From Pseudomonadota bacterium (GTDB taxonomy: Bacteria > Desulfobacterota > Binatia > Binatales > Binataceae), in the NCBI GenBank assembly GCA_021325025.1, contig JAJPHZ010000022.1, forward strand, positions 138,646-202,645: a stretch of 64,000 bases of DNA, written 5' to 3'. Positions 61,905 to 64,000 of the stretch are shown here, piece after piece (within the stretch, counting starts at the first letter, position 1; each line of letters begins with the position of its first letter). Under the pieces are notes generated by a model. The model ran no database searches and was not told where the DNA came from. It saw nothing but the letters and a program-made list of their open reading frames with translations. Both the position numbers and the translations under genes were made by a program.

Positions 61905-63649
61905 TAGGCCGCCAATTCCTCTTCGAGCAGTTGGCGGCGGAACAGCTCGGCGTAAATGCCGCCCTCCGCCATCAGTTCTTCGTGAGTGCCGCGCTCCACG
62001 ATGCGTCCGCCGTCGAGCACGATAATCTGGTCGGCATCGCGCACCGTGGAGGCGCGATGGGAGACCACGATGGTGGTCCGCCCGCGCACTCCCTCGGTCA
62101 GGTTTTGCAGCACGGTCCGCTCGGTTTCGGTATCGACGCTGGCCAGCGCGTCATCCAGCACCAGGATCGGTGCACCGTAGATCAGCGCCCGGGCGATCGT
62201 GACGCGCTGTTTCTGGCCGCCCGACAGGGCCATCCCGCGCTCTCCGACCACGGTATCGAGGCCGCGCGGCATCGCCGCCAGGTCGCTCTCCAATCCCGCC
62301 ACACGCACCGCCTCGATGATCTCATCGCGGCTCGCGTCGATGCGTCCGAACGCGGCGTTGTAGGCGATGGTCTGCGAGAACCGGTTGGCCTCCTGCGGCA
62401 CGACGCCGACCGCGCGCCGCAGTTCGCTCAGGGGAATGTCGCGGATGTCGCGTCCGTCGATCAGCACGCGTCCGGCGGTCGGCTCCACCAGCCGCGTCAG
62501 CAGCTTGACCATCGTGGACTTGCCCGCGCCGGTGCGCCCCACGATCGCCAGCTTGCTGCCCGGCTCGACCTTGACGTTGATGTCGCGCAGCGCATAGGGC
62601 TGGCCGTTGATCGCGGCGCCCAGCCACGAGAAGTAGCTGAACGACACGTTGTGCCATTCAACCGCGCCTGCGATTTCCAGCTTGCCGTCGGCGGCGGGCA
62701 CCGAAACCGGCAGCGGTTCGTTGTAGATCGCTTCCAGCCGGCGTATCGCGGCACGGCCCCGCTGATAGATGCTCACCATCCAGCCCAGCGAGGTGGTCGG
62801 CCAGGCGAGCAGGCCCATGTAGCCGATAAACGCGATCAGTTCGCCCAGCGTCATGGCGCCGCGCTGGACCAGCGTGCCGCCGTAGATCAGCACGATCATC
62901 ACCGCGGTGGCCACCGTGGAACGCACCATCGGGAACATCGAGCCGCGCAGGCGCGCCAGCGCCAGTCCCTGCTGATTGAAGTCGTCGTTGAGCGCGCGAA
63001 AGATTTGCGCGTCATGCTCCTCGACGCAGTACGCCTTGATGACGTGAATCCCCGTCAGACTCTCCTGCACCTTGGAGCCCAGTTCGGCCAGTCCCTCCTG
63101 GACGCGCAGGCTGCGTTCCATCAGCGAGCGGGTCAGTCGCTTCATAATGCCGGCCAGGACAAAGTACGGCACCAGCGTGGCACAGGTCAGGCGCGCGTTC
63201 ATGGAGAACATGAAACTTAGCGCCAGGATGTAGCGCAGCGGGGTGTCGGCGATGGACAGCACGCCCATCCCCAGCATCATGCGCACAGCCGACAGGTCGT
63301 TGATCATGCGCGACATCAGGTCGCCGGTGCGCAGCCGCTCGTAAAACTCGCCGCCCAGCATCATCAGGCGCGCGAACAGGTCCTTGCGGATTTCGTATTC
63401 GATGTCGCGGCCGCAGTTGAAGATGGTGAAGCGCGAGCAGGAGCGCACAATCGCCATCAGCAGCGCCGCGCCCGCGATCTCCTGCGCAATCCGCGCCAGG
63501 CGCTCATAATGGCCGGCGCTGATCGCGTCGATTCCCAACTTGAGCAGGTAGGGAACCAGCATCGCCAGCGCGGCGGTTGCGAACGTGCACAGGATGCCGA
63601 ACACGTAACGCCACGCCACGCCGCGCATGTAGCCAAGCAGACGCCTCAT
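61901..63649 (-). CDS. ABC exporter half-transporter, degenerate-site subunit
   Basis: 582 residues with six membrane helices and an ATPase domain. Walker A GRTGAGKSTMV (near residue 371) and signature LSGGQKQRVTIARAL (near 473) are normal, but Walker B reads ILVLDDALASVD, so the catalytic Glu is Asp. In heterodimeric exporters one nucleotide site is degenerate in just this way, while the partner keeps the Glu. It is the first gene of a three-gene reverse-strand unit with the genes at 60036 and 58903. Confidence 0.9.
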   Translation of the reverse strand: MRRLLGYMRGVAWRYVFGILCTFATAALAMLVPYLLKLGIDAISAGHYERLARIAQEIAGAALLMAIVRSCSRFTIFNCGRDIEYEIRKDLFARLMMLGGEFYERLRTGDLMSRMINDLSAVRMMLGMGVLSIADTPLRYILALSFMFSMNARLTCATLVPYFVLAGIMKRLTRSLMERSLRVQEGLAELGSKVQESLTGIHVIKAYCVEEHDAQIFRALNDDFNQQGLALARLRGSMFPMVRSTVATAVMIVLIYGGTLVQRGAMTLGELIAFIGYMGLLAWPTTSLGWMVSIYQRGRAAIRRLEAIYNEPLPVSVPAADGKLEIAGAVEWHNVSFSYFSWLGAAINGQPYALRDINVKVEPGSKLAIVGRTGAGKSTMVKLLTRLVEPTAGRVLIDGRDIRDIPLSELRRAVGVVPQEANRFSQTIAYNAAFGRIDASRDEIIEAVRVAGLESDLAAMPRGLDTVVGERGMALSGGQKQRVTIARALIYGAPILVLDDALASVDTETERTVLQNLTEGVRGRTTIVVSHRASTVRDADQIIVLDGGRIVERGTHEELMAEGGIYAELFRRQLLEEELAAY

Positions 63650-63743
63650 TGGTGGGGCTAAGTTATCAGGTTTGGAAGGTTAGGGAAGCGCGTCGCCGCG
63701 GCGGCCGGAACAAGACGCACCGTGGACATGGGCCGATATGTCT

Positions 63744-64000
63744 TCACGGCAAGCGGCCGGCGTCGGGTGCGGCGCCGATTTCGGCCAAAAAATGCGCGCT
63801 GGCCTCCCACGCGTGCTGATACTGCGCCTGGCCGATTCGGCCCCGCATCAGCTCGACGCGCAGAAACAAAAAGTAGGTCTGGATCACGTCGGAACGGCAG
63901 TAGCGATGGATTTCCTCCAGCCGGCCGGCGTCGTACAGCTCCTGGACCCGGGCGCCGTCGATTTCGCTCTTGCCCGGCAGTCCGATGCTTTTGAGCAGCA
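63744..64000 (-). CDS. PolB-like 3'-5' exonuclease, C-terminal part
   Basis: Only the last 85 residues are inside the window; the start lies beyond base 64000. The sequence LLKSIGLPGKSEIDGARVQE, then ELYDAGRLEEIHRYCRSDVIQ, has the Y-x3-D motif (YCRSD) of exonuclease motif III and matches the family of predicted exonucleases related to the PolB proofreading domain. These hydrolyse single-stranded DNA or RNA ends. The stop TGA is at 63744-63746, about 95 bases from the ABC gene start. Confidence 0.7.
   Translation of the reverse strand, partial: LLKSIGLPGKSEIDGARVQELYDAGRLEEIHRYCRSDVIQTYFLFLRVELMRGRIGQAQYQHAWEASAHFLAEIGAAPDAGRLP

Noticed and set aside
60027..61907. 626-codon plus-strand open frame opposite the ABC exporter gene
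   Set aside because: It mirrors the GC-rich ABC gene; the protein is His/Arg/Gln-rich without domains, while the minus-strand frame has all ABC motifs.
1..64000. tRNA, rRNA, CRISPR array, riboswitch or replication origin
   Set aside because: I looked for conserved RNA-gene patterns, spaced direct repeats and origin-like boxes and found none that I could defend by eye; a covariance-model scan would be decisive.

Overview
The window is GC-rich bacterial chromosome with no rRNA, tRNA, CRISPR array or phage module that I could see. The gene mix points to an uncultured soil-type lineage with a Gram-negative envelope, possibly Candidatus Binatota or another group once placed in Deltaproteobacteria. 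The pointers are a lipoprotein aminopeptidase, an O-antigen/capsule-type glycan locus, predicted F420-type oxidoreductases, repeated amidohydrolases, and a thiolase-like/DUF35 pair. This placement is inference; there is no marker gene in the window to settle it.

Bases 1-31487 form one large surface-polysaccharide locus, almost entirely on the plus strand with many 1-4 base overlaps. It starts with a truncated methyltransferase, then a sugar-nucleotide epimerase, a methyltransferase, asparagine synthase, a heparinase-like protein, a two-domain dehydrogenase and WecB, followed by two GT4-type and one GT2-type glycosyltransferases. Next come three paralogous proteins that each fuse a GT2 domain to a polysaccharide-deacetylase domain; only the first keeps the metal and catalytic residues. 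A flippase fused to a NodS-like methyltransferase follows, then a duplicated SGNH-hydrolase plus multispanning GT-C-like module. One reverse-strand methyltransferase intervenes before the locus closes with a NodU-type carbamoyltransferase, an SxtJ-family protein and a 50-residue DUF5989-type protein. Together they look like a machine that makes, flips and decorates (amide, acyl/deacyl, methyl, carbamoyl) an extracellular glycan.

Bases 31500-37050 carry housekeeping and small genes: a zinc-ribbon protein, TadA, rhodanese, nitrilase, a LON-N-domain protein, a hypothetical with a strong terminator behind it, an MBL-fold hydrolase and dodecin.

Bases 37500-46400 hold three D-aminoacylase-type amidohydrolases (one divergent, two in an operon with a deazaflavin-type nitroreductase), MsrA, an LLM-type flavin/F420 oxidoreductase and a DUF4239 membrane protein. 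Two copies of a palindromic intergenic element flank the msrA-LLM pair.

Bases 46500-52400 encode a molybdopterin oxidoreductase with its cytochrome b partner, an alpha/beta hydrolase, a cytochrome P450 with a palindromic operator-like site upstream, a TPR protein, a Mut7-C protein and a second alpha/beta hydrolase. Bases 52549-53768 are a likely acquired island: a decayed IS1595 transposase and a possible Mrr-like nuclease gene. Bases 53850-58952 look catabolic: two TIM-barrel amidohydrolases, a DUF35 protein, a thiolase-like protein without the usual nucleophilic cysteine, and a TetR regulator. The right end has an envelope aminopeptidase, a heterodimeric ABC exporter and the tail of a PolB-like 3'-5' exonuclease.
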